Source: Filosporella fistucella
Taxonomy: Eukaryota; Ascomycota; Leotiomycetes; Helotiales
Assembly: GCA_030077755.1 (NCBI GenBank)
Contig: JAQJZZ010000005.1
Coordinates: 620,001 to 684,000 of the forward strand
Direction: 5' to 3'
Length of the DNA stretch: 64,000 nt
Shown: positions 36,052 to 47,886 of the stretch, piece by piece
How positions within the stretch are numbered: position 1 is the first letter of the stretch
Layout: the number at the start of each line of letters is the position of its first letter
Notes under the pieces: model-generated
What the model was told of the DNA's origin: nothing
Database searches by the model: none
The model's input: only the letters and a program-made list of their open reading frames with translations
Translations under genes and position numbers: made by a program

Positions 36052-39000
36052 TATGCTATATTATTCTGAAAATCTGAAAAAGATCGTAGGTAGGCCAAAG
36101 CCAGTAAAGATTGTGATGGTGCTCGTCAAGGAGAGGACGCAAACAAAAGTTTGCACGGGACAAGGTCGCCGCAGGAAGAGGGTGTGAGGTTGGTGATGTC
36201 GGTGGAGAGAGGGAAGGAAAGAAAAGAGAAGCCAGAGAAGGGTGAGGAACAGCCATCACTAAATGGATCGTACTTAGCCAAGGCAAATTGGACGTTTTCT
36301 GCAAGCCATCACACTTGGGGGCGCTGGTACCTGGCTAAGGTAGTAGTTATGGCTTGAAGCAGTCACCAGTGTGCATAGAAAGCGTGTGATGAGTAAGGGT
36401 GGGAGGTTCGGAGTGTTCACGATAGGCTTCGTTTAGGGCTGATGGGAGGTCCAAGGCCTGTTTTGAAGTGAGGCACAGCCCAATTTAGACCAGCATTTGG
36501 CTGGGTCTTCGTTCCAAGAGATTGTCTTGACCCCGCCGTGGATGACAGACTCCAGTTTTTGAGCGAAGCAGCCATTCACACAGCGTTCTCTCCTGAAATA
36601 GCGGGAGCTGGGACGAAACTAGGCGAATCGCACTAGAGGAAATCTTTTATGCTTACAGCTCACCACGGCTCACGATTCCGTCCGGCGTTGAGGTTCCTAT
36701 TTTGGAATTACGCGATAAAGAGTGGCATGGAATGGCCCCGGATGCGATTGTTCTGGACATTGCTAACTTGCCAACAAGGTCCTGTCAACACCAAGTATTG
36801 TGTTCATGATCCTTGGCGTAAGCCGGTGAGTTGTCTCTCCATAAAATCCACTCTCTTGCCTCAGATCTGACGCTCCCAAGAATCCAGACATCTCATTCAT
36901 TTTGTTTGATGCCGATTGTTTTGATTCTGTCGTAGCCGTTTGTAAACAATATCGGTAGGTTATATCCAGACCGACTATATCCCCAAATTATTTTCGTCTG
37001 ATCATTCTCATTCTTCCAGCTTTGCATGTGCAAGCTTTTTCGATATTTTGCCGCCAAACAGGCTAAAGGCCAGCGTTCATCTGATTTCACAACTCGTGTT
37101 TGTGCTGTGCCGCTCTTGTTTACCAGATCTTGGATGCATCACGGCGCGTGGTGATTGGATTCCCAATCTTGTATAAAATTGCATCCTTCGTGATGTCAAG
37201 GGGAAGGTGGTGTGGCCGTCGGGGAGAAGAAAACAAAAAGGGGCAGCACCTCGCACCCACTACTGTACACTCCCTCGGGTTCACAAGCGCTTGGACAATG
37301 GGTACCTGGCTAAGCCCCTTTTGAGCTCTTGGACCTCTTGACCAATGACAAGTCCCGCATTCAAGACTATTGGCAACCTCCTGAATTCCGCACTCCACTT
37401 CTCAATCCACTCTTTGCACCGAGATTGCAGAATCCTCCATCAAGAAAGCTGAAGCGGAGCCCTGGAGCCGTCAACTCGGTATCGGGCCGGCCTGTGCGAG
37501 AGTTTGGATGCAAGCGATTTATAAACTTCCCAACGATCAGCACGATCAGCGAAGCTTATTCACTTTGAATCTTGAAGTTTTTGATCTTGACGTCAGGTGT
37601 TCCATTTATTTGGGATCGTTGCCAGAATATTTCGTGCGCTCGAAGAACGTTGCATACCTATTCCGCCCTCAAGTTTGAGGTGTAGTGGAACCGAGATTAG
37701 ATGCCAATGCAACATCGTCACCGAGTAGGTAGCATTAATTTGGTTTGGATACTAGCTTGGTCTACCTAGAGGTCAAGATTTATGATCCTACAGGAGAGGA
37801 AGTATGACATTATTATTGTATCAACTCTCTTCCTTCAACATTATCACATGCCGTTTCTGTATCAAAGAAAAGACCCTTGCCGCCAAATCTACAATCAATT
37901 GAGTGATCTTCGCTGCAACGATTGTTATACAAGTATAATAGTATGATCAGGGCAAGCCAGCTGCATGACTTTGACATATATCTCTTCTTAAATTATGTGT
38001 ATATTTACGCGTTCTAGTGTACGGAGGCGGCGATGGATCCCCTTCCTCCCCACATAGCCAGTCAGACTGCAGAACGATCGCTAGCAACAGAGTAGAGCTA
38101 CCTAGGTATCCTTTATAGTTGCTATATAGAATTGTTCGGAATGAATCCCCACCTGCTATAATAGCTACAAACGACAGCTTCGGCTACACTGCGATGATCT
38201 TGCGAGTCGACTTTTGATCGAAATGTCTTCTATCCTTTTAGGTCACGTGACATATTTAATCTCTGTTTGAGTATCGCAAAAATGCAAGCGCAATGTAATA
38301 GCCGGATTCTGTTTCTTTGGGTCAACCTTTGATACAAGTGTCGATAGTAAGGAGGGCGGGCCTAAGAAGTACTATCAGAAAGGAATAAAGCCAAATATAG
38401 CGTATCAACCACTGGTATTTGAAGTAATTGTAGTTAAGATACGGAAACCCTACCAAGTGGTGATTGATCCCTTCTTGACTGCGCCTACATCTAGAATAAT
38501 CGGTCAAAAAGTTGCATGACCTGCGGAAGCCTGCCTCAAATAATCTCGCCTCGGATTCAGCCTTATCCATCCTTCAAATGATCCAATTCCCCTAAACCTG
38601 CACTTCAATACACACGGTATATGCCACTGGTATTTTCCGGTTTGCTCTTCATAGCCCTGGTATTTCGAATATTTACGTTACCTCCATGCTCTAGTTTTGG
38701 TTCATCTGCTTCTTGTACAAGTACAGACGTCTCGGGGTGCCAGCCCAGCCCTAGAATGGCCCTCAGCTGAGCGCAAGCAGCGAAGCACCTGACTTGAGCT
38801 TAAAACACACTTAATCGCCGATGCAATGGTTGCATGAGAATGAGGATCATAGTTGTAGCATCAGAAGCACCTTCCTCTTGAGCATAAGTCTTGTCAGAAA
38901 TCGATCCTCGGTCAATGTATAGCCTATGACGAAATATCGCAAAACTACCGCCAAGCTTCTTCCAAGATTTTGATAAGGTACTGAAAACGATATAGATTGA

Positions 39001-39709
39001 AAGTGACCTCTGGGAATCGGGATTTCTTCTCTTCGAAAACAAGTTTTCTTCCTAGAAATAAGTGAAGTGGGAGACCTCTGACCTATGCAAATCACCATTC
39101 CGCTTTCTTCGACCTATTAGAAGCAATCGGCCTCCGAAATGCCCAGTTCTACAAATGCAACACATTCTGCTCTTGTGCTTGTCAACATACCATATGATAG
39201 GCCGAGGATTCAGTGTGGGAGTTGTTGTGCTTATAATGCTGTTCAAAGTCACCGAGTTGGGCACTGGGTGTACAATCTGTATGCTTGATTGCAGACAATC
39301 ATGTAAAGGTTACCTCGTAGCTTGCAACAGCAGACGGAGAGAAGACTCAGAATAGGTTTTGGTACTTGCATTATTCCTTGCAATACGACTGTACAACGCA
39401 GTGGTGGCCAGTTGAAGATGGCGGGGTCCAGCACTACCTGATGAACGATAGAGGCACAGGGTGTTTACACCTTCGCAGAGAGGCACAAGATGCAAGTAGA
39501 TATACCTACCAAGAAACGACAAGCCACGACCTCTGGCGAAGCATGTCTCCGCCAGTTGACAAACTTAGTTTCTACAGATATATATACTTCTTAAAAGTCC
39601 TCTCTGTGCCTTGAGATTAAGTCTTGCAATTTTCAAAATACAACAACTCTTTTTTAAGCTCAAGATGAAGATAAAGAATTTTCGAGGCACTTCGACCCAC
39701 CGAACCATC
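36052..39709. other. Gene-poor stretch
   Basis: About 3.7 kb. Beyond the chitinase promoter (to about 36400) I find no frame that joins into a recognisable product on either strand and no repeat with terminal structure. It may hold decayed sequence. Confidence 0.45.
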
Positions 39710-40548
39710 ATGCATTTTCTTCATACATACTTAGCGATTGCTATATGATTCGACCAAGCAAAAGCAGCACTAAAGACTGTCCCCGATCTCCCGTTCCCAG
39801 CAGCAGAAGAACGTATGAGATGGATAGGTCCTGTCACTCCAGGGAGCAGCAATGTCATCTTATACGGAACCATCGATGTAAGCATACACTGGTTCTTGCT
39901 AGGTTAGGAAAGTAATGATCTAAAATCTTATGTAGGAAGTCACTGCTCAGATTGAAGAGTTGAAGCTCCACCCCGAGGGGACATGGCATCTGACAACTGA
40001 GATTGAAGCAAGAAGCATCCTGCCCGGCATTGCTCCACGTGGAGACGGTTCATTCAAGCGCACTCGGGTAGGTAGTCCTTCTTAGGAGAGCTCTTCAGTA
40101 TTTTTACTAATTGTCCTAATTTGTTGCAGACCGGCATCGATTGTAATAATGCAAGAGGGACTGTAACTGCGTATTTTGCTCTCGAAGTCGTCTATGCCAT
40201 TGCTCACAATGGGGGTGCTTGTGGCTCTAGGGCTGAGGCGATTCATTCTCTTCTCTTCTACGGATCTCGCTAAGAAATTGAGTAAAGACTTGCGTCTTGA
40301 TGAATAGAGCACGGTGCACTTCAACATGGTTTTGCTCCCAGGTACACAGTTTATTTTTCATATGACTCCTTCTTACCTTTATCAAAGCATTTCAGTCAAT
40401 AAATGCTGTAGTTTAACTTTGTTGCAGTCAGGTAGGGATGGTTGGTGCCCTTATTCTTTCGTGTATGGACAATTTCTATAATACTGTCAAAGGAACAGCA
40501 TATGACAGCAAAGGGTATGCTATCATTATTCAAAATTATTGTGGGTAA
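39710..40548 (+). pseudogene. Decayed small secreted-protein gene
   Basis: Three blocks, 39710-39877, 39936-40067 and 40130-40273, join in one frame through GT-AG introns of 58 and 62 bases with usable branch sites. The ATG opens MHFLHTYLAIAI, a signal-peptide-like start, but codon 13 is TGA; the frame then continues open (FDQAKAALKTVPDLPFPAAEE..., VTPGSSNVILYGTID, TGIDCNNARGTVTAYF). A fourth block, 40438-40548, ends GTAYDSKGYAIIIQNYCG and looks like the C-terminus, but the path from exon 3 seems shifted in frame. From memory the pattern resembles small cysteine-containing secreted proteins of filamentous ascomycetes; I cannot name the family. Read-through or a different first exon is possible. 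Confidence 0.5.
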
Positions 40549-41197
40549 TGAGTTCGACATCCCAAGCTAGGATCGTGGGTTCAGAAGAGAATGTTGAGCT
40601 TGGAGCGCAGGAACTTAGGCTCAACTCATTGCGTGGTAGGGGAACCCAAGGGAATATTTCTTATGTATCCACAGAGGGGTTGAGATTATTCCAATCAATC
40701 ATTCGTCAAAGAAATCAACACCATTCAAATCTCAAGGTATCTCGCAAAATGAAGGCGATAATAATATGGGTAAAAGTTTCATTATCCCTCTCAAACAACA
40801 AGATGTCCCGTTTACAGTTATGCAAATGCAAATAACTCTCCTTGTGCATAGTTGAAGAGTACTTCGGCCGCCTTAAATGGGGGCGATGGCGGTCACTGCT
40901 CTCATGCAACGGGATCTGCTTCCTCCAAGCATTGCACATCTTATGAACCCGCTTCTTGGAGCAACGTAACATCATAGGGAATGGTATTGACGATTGTTGT
41001 CGTTCTTATCCCGTCTCAAGGTTCCTCGTATCCTTCACACAAGTGTAAATAGATCAGTTATAAAGCAACAGTTGAAGCAAACTCTTGACTACTTATTGAA
41101 TACTATAAGCTGGGGACTGCCCTTGCCAAGGCATCAACGACATTCTCTGCATTTGACTCGTGCAACTCCACATTAGCAAACCAAGCCCCAACACCTT
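40549..41197. other. Gene-free intergenic region
   Basis: Nothing supportable seen between the decayed secreted-protein gene and the 3' end of the MYND gene. Confidence 0.45.
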
Positions 41198-42442
41198 TCA
41201 ACTCTCATAAGGAAACACATTCTCCCCTTCACCAATCTTCCTCCATTCGTCCCTCACCCTATTTAAAAACTTGTACCAACTAATCACAAAACCCGGTCGA
41301 CAAATCATTCCCAGTGCCCGCTCTCTGCTCATCGGTATCTCCGGCGTATATTCTCCCATCGAATGTGCCAGAAAATCACGAGCTTCATACTGGCAGTATC
41401 TAGATAACGCTTCCATATGCAATACAGATAATGGTCTCTTATCCTGTCTTACAACCAGTGTGCTTCCTACATCATTTTGCCATTGTGTTGGAGCCCAGCC
41501 CCAGCCGAGTTGTCCAGATGTGAGATTCGATTTGGCATTGGGATCGCAACATAGATGAAGGAAGGTGGCTGCTTGATTGTTGTAGGGACATTGGCCATCA
41601 AATTTTTTCCAATTGTTATCGTTTGCCCATTTAGGGTTAGGTGGATAACATCTGGTGAAGATAGGTAGTTCGATAATCTTCGCGATGTCAGAAGTGTCGT
41701 GGTTAGAGAAAATGGGATCGGTTAAAGGTACATCGATTGCTTCGAAGGCTGGTTTGTTCAATATCTTTTGATCGCCGAGACAATTGATCCTGACGCCCTT
41801 GATGATCATGGGTTCTGCTTTCGGTGTAAACGATGGCGCAGTAGTTGGCAGGGGGTTAGAGTTGTAGGATAAGAAGTAATCAGTGATATGTCTAAAGTCC
41901 TTCATGTCCAAATCCTTGCAGGCGATCGGATCAATTCCCAGTCCCTTCTTCCCATACGCAACAATTGGACCTCTCCAATCGTGATACTGACCAAGTTTGG
42001 TCGAAGTAATAGTAGAGATACTCCTGTTCGGTTGTGAGCCATCGATGAGAAAGGTGTCCCGGTGGGCGATATAAATGGTATTCATCAGCGCTCTTTTCAG
42101 AATAGGATTATATTGAATCGGAGCATGTTTCGTCAAGGTATCTGTACCAAGGTGTGGTCCAGCACCAGGGTATTGATACCGGTATCCATCACCACTATCT
42201 CTCCATTCACAATGAAGCCATAGCAACTCAGGTTTCTTGCTATCAACCGGGAATAGAATTCCTCGCACATGTTCTTTAGAAGGTCTTGCCGAGATATCAA
42301 ACTTGGAGAAGGCTTCACAGAGAAGTTTGTGTGTAGCCCAATCTGCCTTCTGGCATGCTGGTGAGCAATACAGGGAGCTTTTGCAGCGCTGGCAAAACTG
42401 TGCGTTGGACTTGTTGCACACGAGGCATTCTTTGGAGCTCAT
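41198..42442 (-). CDS. MYND zinc-finger protein
   Basis: A single exon of 414 residues. An N-terminal MYND finger (residues about 6-42: CLVCNKSNAQFCQRCKSS, LYCSPACQKADW, HKLLC) has the full set of Cys and His ligands. The remaining 370 residues are an unrecognised fungal domain (LLWLHCEWRDSGDGYRYQYP, FLHLCCDPNAKSNLTSGQLG, WQNDVGSTLVVRQDKRPL), of a kind often found behind MYND fingers in ascomycetes. No signal peptide or membrane segment. Unlike the MYND gene at 2445 it has no repeats or introns, and its finger is N-terminal rather than central. Function unknown. Confidence 0.85.
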   Translation of the reverse strand: MSSKECLVCNKSNAQFCQRCKSSLYCSPACQKADWATHKLLCEAFSKFDISARPSKEHVRGILFPVDSKKPELLWLHCEWRDSGDGYRYQYPGAGPHLGTDTLTKHAPIQYNPILKRALMNTIYIAHRDTFLIDGSQPNRSISTITSTKLGQYHDWRGPIVAYGKKGLGIDPIACKDLDMKDFRHITDYFLSYNSNPLPTTAPSFTPKAEPMIIKGVRINCLGDQKILNKPAFEAIDVPLTDPIFSNHDTSDIAKIIELPIFTRCYPPNPKWANDNNWKKFDGQCPYNNQAATFLHLCCDPNAKSNLTSGQLGWGWAPTQWQNDVGSTLVVRQDKRPLSVLHMEALSRYCQYEARDFLAHSMGEYTPEIPMSRERALGMICRPGFVISWYKFLNRVRDEWRKIGEGENVFPYES

Positions 42443-43320
42443 TTTGAGGAGGATTTAAAGTAATTAGTGTATTGAAAAACAGTGTTCTTAGTACACAGAT
42501 ACGAGATAGAAAACCAGTTGAGCAAACAAACTGTGTGCTGGCATTGTGTAACCCACCAATACATCCTTGCATGATTCTGTTTGCACAGTACCTCCGTAGT
42601 TGAAGAAACTGACTCGACGTTCCTCTAATCATTAGGCTGGTTTTAAATAGTGTCAAATGGTTCTCCTTGTAAGAGCAAGGTCCAAGAAATGACTTAGTGC
42701 TCGAATCATGTTAACTCTCAAGGATTAGTTTGCTATAGGTAATTGACGTTGTCACACGTTTGTTTCACGTGATCAGTTGAAATGTCACGGCCACGAGGTT
42801 GTTAAGTCAAAAGGCTGCTATATGACACCTGGAATCAGGTGAGGTACACTCTATTCCAATTTAATAGATTAATAGATACTATTGGTGCTTTAGAAACCTG
42901 CGAATTGAAATTGAGTAAGGAGTTGGCAGGCCGACAAACGTCATGCAATATATAAATCTTCCAGGTATTGTTTGGAAAAAGAGTCTATCATAATTTGCCC
43001 AAAAGAACTGGAAGAAGCAACACAATCGATCACAATTCTGGAACCAACCGTCATATGTCCCATTGTGTGTTTTATATACAAACTCCTTGTACAAAAGGCC
43101 GTATTTCGCACACTCCTCCAATTCATCAATCATCATCGTCTCGTACTTGCATAACCCGATTCTCCAGTGTGAAATAACCAACACTTTCAAATACAATATT
43201 CCTCATGTTCGTTCATCGTCATGACTCGTGAATGGAACTGTAAATCAAAATCAAACGCAAACGCAAAATCATATATCTCCTTAGCATCGCTCGTGGTAGT
43301 GCTCTGGTGGTTAGAGCTGT
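42443..43320. other. Gene-free intergenic region
   Basis: Promoter of the MYND gene (-) and 3' flank of the oxidase gene (-). No gene seen. Confidence 0.45.
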
Positions 43321-45507
43321 TTACTTAAAAAGAGCATTGACCTCATCCACAGTTCTACGCTTCTTTGGCTTGTTGATCAAGGCACTGTAAAGGGTTAGTT
43401 ATTAGCCCAACCAAATTAGGATTGAAATCTTACCCCCATGGGTTCATGTCAGGCTTCTTGGTCAAGTTCTTCATGTTGAACCAGTCGACTGAGTTTCCTC
43501 CTGCGTTACCAGATGTTGGCATACCCTGTGCAACGCAAGCATCATACATGTTCTGTGGGAAAACCATGTTAAGCTCTTGCATTTGAATTGGATCCTCGAC
43601 GAAAGTCATGACGAGACCTGCTTCAATGTGCCATTCGATGTGGCAATGGAAGAGCCAGATGCCTGGGTTACCAGTCTTGAATCTGATGACTGCGTATGAG
43701 TTCTTCTCGACCATAAAGACATCACGACGGGTAGGTGGTGTTGTAATGTATGTGCCATCCCACACTGCTGGATTCTTTGGAGTACCTGCAGGTCCTACTG
43801 CCATGATTTGAGCTCTATCCATGATTAGTCAGTAATAACTTCATATCTGTGGCATAGTCGATGTAGTTTCAAAGCATTTTGGAGTATCCTCCAGCGCAAA
43901 ATTATAGATTGAAGAGAGAAATTTGACTTACAGATGTCCATGGATGTGGAAAGGGTGAGCTCCTTCATCTCCATTATACACAACGATTTCAGCAATTCCG
44001 AGAGGGTTGTTGAATACGACGGTGTTAGTATTTGGACCATAGATTCCAGCATCGATTGCCAAATCGCGAGGAGCAGTCAAAGCAGTAAACAGAGTCGGGA
44101 CGAGAGGAGGGATATAAGTGGTTCCGTTCACTGTACCACGAGACGCACCATTGAGAGCTTGGAAATTGAAGTTCAAGACGACGCTAAATAGACGATTAGA
44201 TAGAGTTTGTTAAAGAGGTGGAATCCATTACGTTTGAGTTACTGGGCCAAGTGCCTTTGCCTGATCGAATGGTTGGACTGTATGCTCTTTGATATAGTTG
44301 TTGTATGAACTGAGAACAGGTGGCGAGGCGAGAGGAAGAGCAGCGTCGTAGACCAAATGAGCGGTACACTTTGTAATGATTAGCATTCAATAAGAGACAA
44401 GTGGGAAGTCACTTACGTTCATGGCCGTTTTGGCCCATGACTCGGCGGTGTCAAACATGGAAGGCATCATAGCTGAGGTAATGGCAAAGTTCTGACTTGC
44501 ACTTGCCTTTGCCGTTACGATGACATTGTATCTCTGAGCTGCTGCGATCATTATCTCGGATGTCACAGTTGGTTTTGTGGCTTGCCCGTCCATCTCCACA
44601 ATGGTCATGTCGTGCCCGCCAAATGTGATGACGTTGGATGCAAACCCTCCCATATTGATAATTCTGAAAAGATATCTTTTCCCAGGAATCATAGTAAATT
44701 TCTCGTTCAATTTGTCGTTGATGAGGGTTGAGTCTGGAACAGGTTCGGCTCCATGAGCCCGTCCTAGAGATGAAGGCTTCGAATATTTGTTTACGAGACT
44801 AGGAGCCTCCGCATGATACCAGTCTGACACGGTCATAATGTACTGTATAGCATTAGATTATCACCATTGGGGTGAAATTCAACATAAACTTACCTCTGCG
44901 TCAAAAGAAGTGTTATAAGGAGCGTTGGCATCATGAACAATCAAAGGGCCACGGAACCCATCTATTTGGGTCAGTTTCTAGCCCAAGATCTTGAAATAAA
45001 AGGCATCCCTACCGAGATATTGACCACCGATGTGTGAGTGATACCATTGAGTACCAGTTTGTGCGGCAATGAAGTTGTATGTCATGGTCATGCCTGGTAG
45101 TAGAGGACACTGGGAGACGAATGCAGCGCCTTCCATGTGCGGAGTCTTTCCTTGGTTGATGCCATGGTAATGGAGAGCTGTAGTCTCATTGCCCAACTTG
45201 TTGGTCAAGTTAATGATGATGTTATCTCTGAGGTTGACATGGATCTCTGGTGGTGGCCAGGCTCCATTGATACCTGTTACAAGTTAATAATCCATATTGC
45301 CAGAAAAAAGGGAAGTGTTGACTTACCAATTACTGGGCGTCCAAATCCGTCAGGGGCAGCCCAAACCCAAGTCACATCCCACTGTTTATGTCAATATCAA
45401 GAGCCATACTGTGGGATCTATCAGATAAGATATCTTACGTTTAAAGTAAGTGTTGCCGCCTTGGCTACAAGCGCATTGGCCAACAAATGTGCAAACGAGG
45501 AGCGCAT
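43321..45507 (-). CDS. Fet3-type multicopper oxidase (ferroxidase-like)
   Basis: Nine exons (45507-45439, 45381-45327, 45273-45013, 44961-44894, 44842-44417, 44368-44232, 44183-43932, 43814-43434, 43384-43321) join in frame to 570 residues. A short signal-like N-terminus ([18 protein letters not shown]) leads to [20 protein letters not shown]. All four copper motifs are present: [20 protein letters not shown] and [26 protein letters not shown] and [11 protein letters not shown] are Fet3-like, including the Glu that in yeast Fet3 helps Fe(II) oxidation. There is no C-terminal membrane helix; the protein ends in a basic tail ([11 protein letters not shown]), so it may be secreted. It could be an iron-uptake ferroxidase or a pigment oxidase like Aspergillus Abr1. 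No Ftr1 permease gene is nearby. Confidence 0.9.
45420..45428 (+). promoter_or_regulatory. ATCAGATAA, iron GATA-factor consensus in intron 1
   Basis: An exact match to ATCWGATAA, the site bound by fungal iron-repressing GATA factors (SreA, SRE, Urbs1), lies within intron 1 (45438-45382) of the Fet3-type gene, 80-88 bases after its ATG. Placement in an iron-type oxidase gene is suggestive; binding is inferred. Confidence 0.45.
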
Positions 45508-47886
45508 ATCGAAAAGCTTGGTGGTGATTGATTCGGAATACTGATTGTGGCTCCCATGGACGGGGTATTATATCCTTCTCAAAAGCTCTCAAGACACTCC
45601 AGCCTGAGATCGAAGGACGTACATTATTCTAGACAATGTCTTCTCAGGAGAGACTAGATTGGGTAAGAGCTTCGTACTTTGCCTATCGAAGTGCTCATAG
45701 CACAGCAGGTACATGTCTTCAACCTCGCCGTTCAAGTACGCCGACCAACTAGCAGCTCGTGATGTTCCGATTTCCTTAGAAACAGAAGCTACTTCGTAAG
45801 TATCCGGATGGGCAAATATTCAAGACAGTTTCAGATATTGGATTGGCTTAGTTTTGCATGTGAGCCAGGCATGATAATTTTTGCATGTCCTCGAAATCAC
45901 TAACTCATACAATACCATGATGAACACAGAAGTAATACATTATCAATTCATGGCATCTTCTCAATTCTAAAGGAACAGAGAGAGTAGCATGAGTGACTCG
46001 AATCAGTGCTCAGAATATCGACCTGAGTCACTGTGATTGTTGGGGGCCGGAGCTTTAAAACAGTTACTCCGGCTTCAACTGTCGGTCTTGATTAAGCCAA
46101 TCAGACCTGGAGTACCAAAAATCAGCATTCTAGTATTTTTCTGTATATGCTGTCTTGGTTGATTCGCATTCATTACATGCGAACGACAGTTAGGCATCTG
46201 GCGGGTCCTTCCGAGACTAATTGGAATGTGCGATTAATCATCAAGGAATATTTTGCTGGATGTGGTGAATGAGTCTCACATAGCCGACTCAAGTGTAACA
46301 CGACATGAGCTTGACAAAAGGTTAAGCGCCCGCTGGGAGAAACATCTTCGAGTGAGGTTGAATTTGGGTTTCCTCTTACACATCCGACGACACCAGATCG
46401 GAGATCCAAGAACGTGGCAACTCTGCCACTATTTTCAGACCTGGTCCCTCCACGAAAATATACCCCCGCGCAATCTTGAACGTTTGTATACCGCCTATGT
46501 TTCGTTGGCAAGAATCCAGGACAATTCTCGTAGTTGAAAACTATCTCATTGCAATGCCGTTCTCGACTCAATAGGGCAGAGTGGCATTCAGCAGGGCGAT
46601 TGTCCTCAATATCCCAGATATATCTCGGCGCCGGCCCGGTGGCCTAGATCACGAAGCTCCTGCTCCTTGAATATCGAGTTCTGCTATGATAATGACTGAT
46701 GGCACATGATACATAAAATCAGCAGTCGGAAATGTCAGGGGAAAGCTGTTATTAGTTCCCTAAGGTACAGCAAGAGTTACCCCGCATTTCTGCTGTCGCC
46801 GCCTTGCGCCCAAAGCATGAATATATTCTCCATCAAATGGGATTGAACCCATCTGCATCTTGCGGAACATTCCAACAATCAAATCAATAAACTACTTTCC
46901 CCCAAAGAAGGTGTGGAAGGTTACCTGGATATCACAGCTTTCTGCCATTCGTGGTCATCAGGACTTGAGTACGAGTATACAATCATTTCCGCATACCAAA
47001 ACTCAGCAAGGAGACTCTGCATAGTCATAAATCTCGGGAATCCTGAATGTTTTCCGAGTCTTGGACTTTTGTTTGTATGAAATAGAAGTTCGGACGAAGC
47101 GCCACGATTTCGACATGGTTGTGTTTCGGGATAATTGGCTGGGCTTCGGGAGGAGAACCGTGAAACGTCGAAGCGAACCCCCTATCTCTTCACTTTGAAT
47201 TGTTCTTCAGTTCTCGGAACATTCAATTATTCGTGAGAGTTGCAACTAGTTGCTTGAGTTTTGATTCACTGAGGTTAGGATAATTACAGATACACACAAA
47301 ATTTATCCGCTGATCAATTTCTACAATAGTGCGGAGAGACTTTTCTGTCAGTCAACGGGGCTCTCAACTCCTCTTGGAGGCTCAACACCGAGATTGGGAA
47401 GGAGGTGGAAGTGACGTCATGCTTTTGTTGACTCCATCATCAAATCGAAACAAAATGTTTGGTGTTGAGCGATAAAGTTATCACCCCATGTTCCGTGCAT
47501 CACTGCATTCGGATGAACCCCACAAGTATATATTATGTTTCTGCAAACCGAACAAGTCAGCATCCAGCGTTTGCATTCCCCACAGTTACCCGCCACAGAG
47601 GTATTGTTTCATGGGAATGTGCCAAGCTGGCCCATCGTTCCGATTTTATTTGTTCATCTTAGAGACTCCTCATTTCTCAGCGCTTTGGACAACGTACTTT
47701 CGCTGCGGACGAGTATGGACCAAGCGGTTTATGCCAATGTCGCTGTATATATGTTGGCTTTCGCCATGTGAATCTGCTCATCAAGCAAGTCTTTCACGCT
47801 GATTCTTTTCTGTTCTTTAACATTTTTCGTTCGACTACGACATTCTTTTCAGTGCGATCTGTGATCCACGTACATTCTTTCCCAAG
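45508..47886. other. Gene-free divergent promoter region
   Basis: About 2.4 kb between the starts of the oxidase (-) and LPMO (+) genes. Several GATA motifs occur (for example TGATAA near 45871), none matching ATCWGATAA. No gene is supportable here. Confidence 0.5.

Noticed and set aside
43290..43325. tRNA-like box A sequence (GTGGTAGTGCTCTGGTGGTTAGAGC)
   Set aside because: No matching B box or foldable acceptor stem downstream, and it runs into the last exon of the oxidase gene.
46830..46940. B-box-like GGGTTCAATCCC on the minus strand
   Set aside because: No A box or cloverleaf arms at the right distance.
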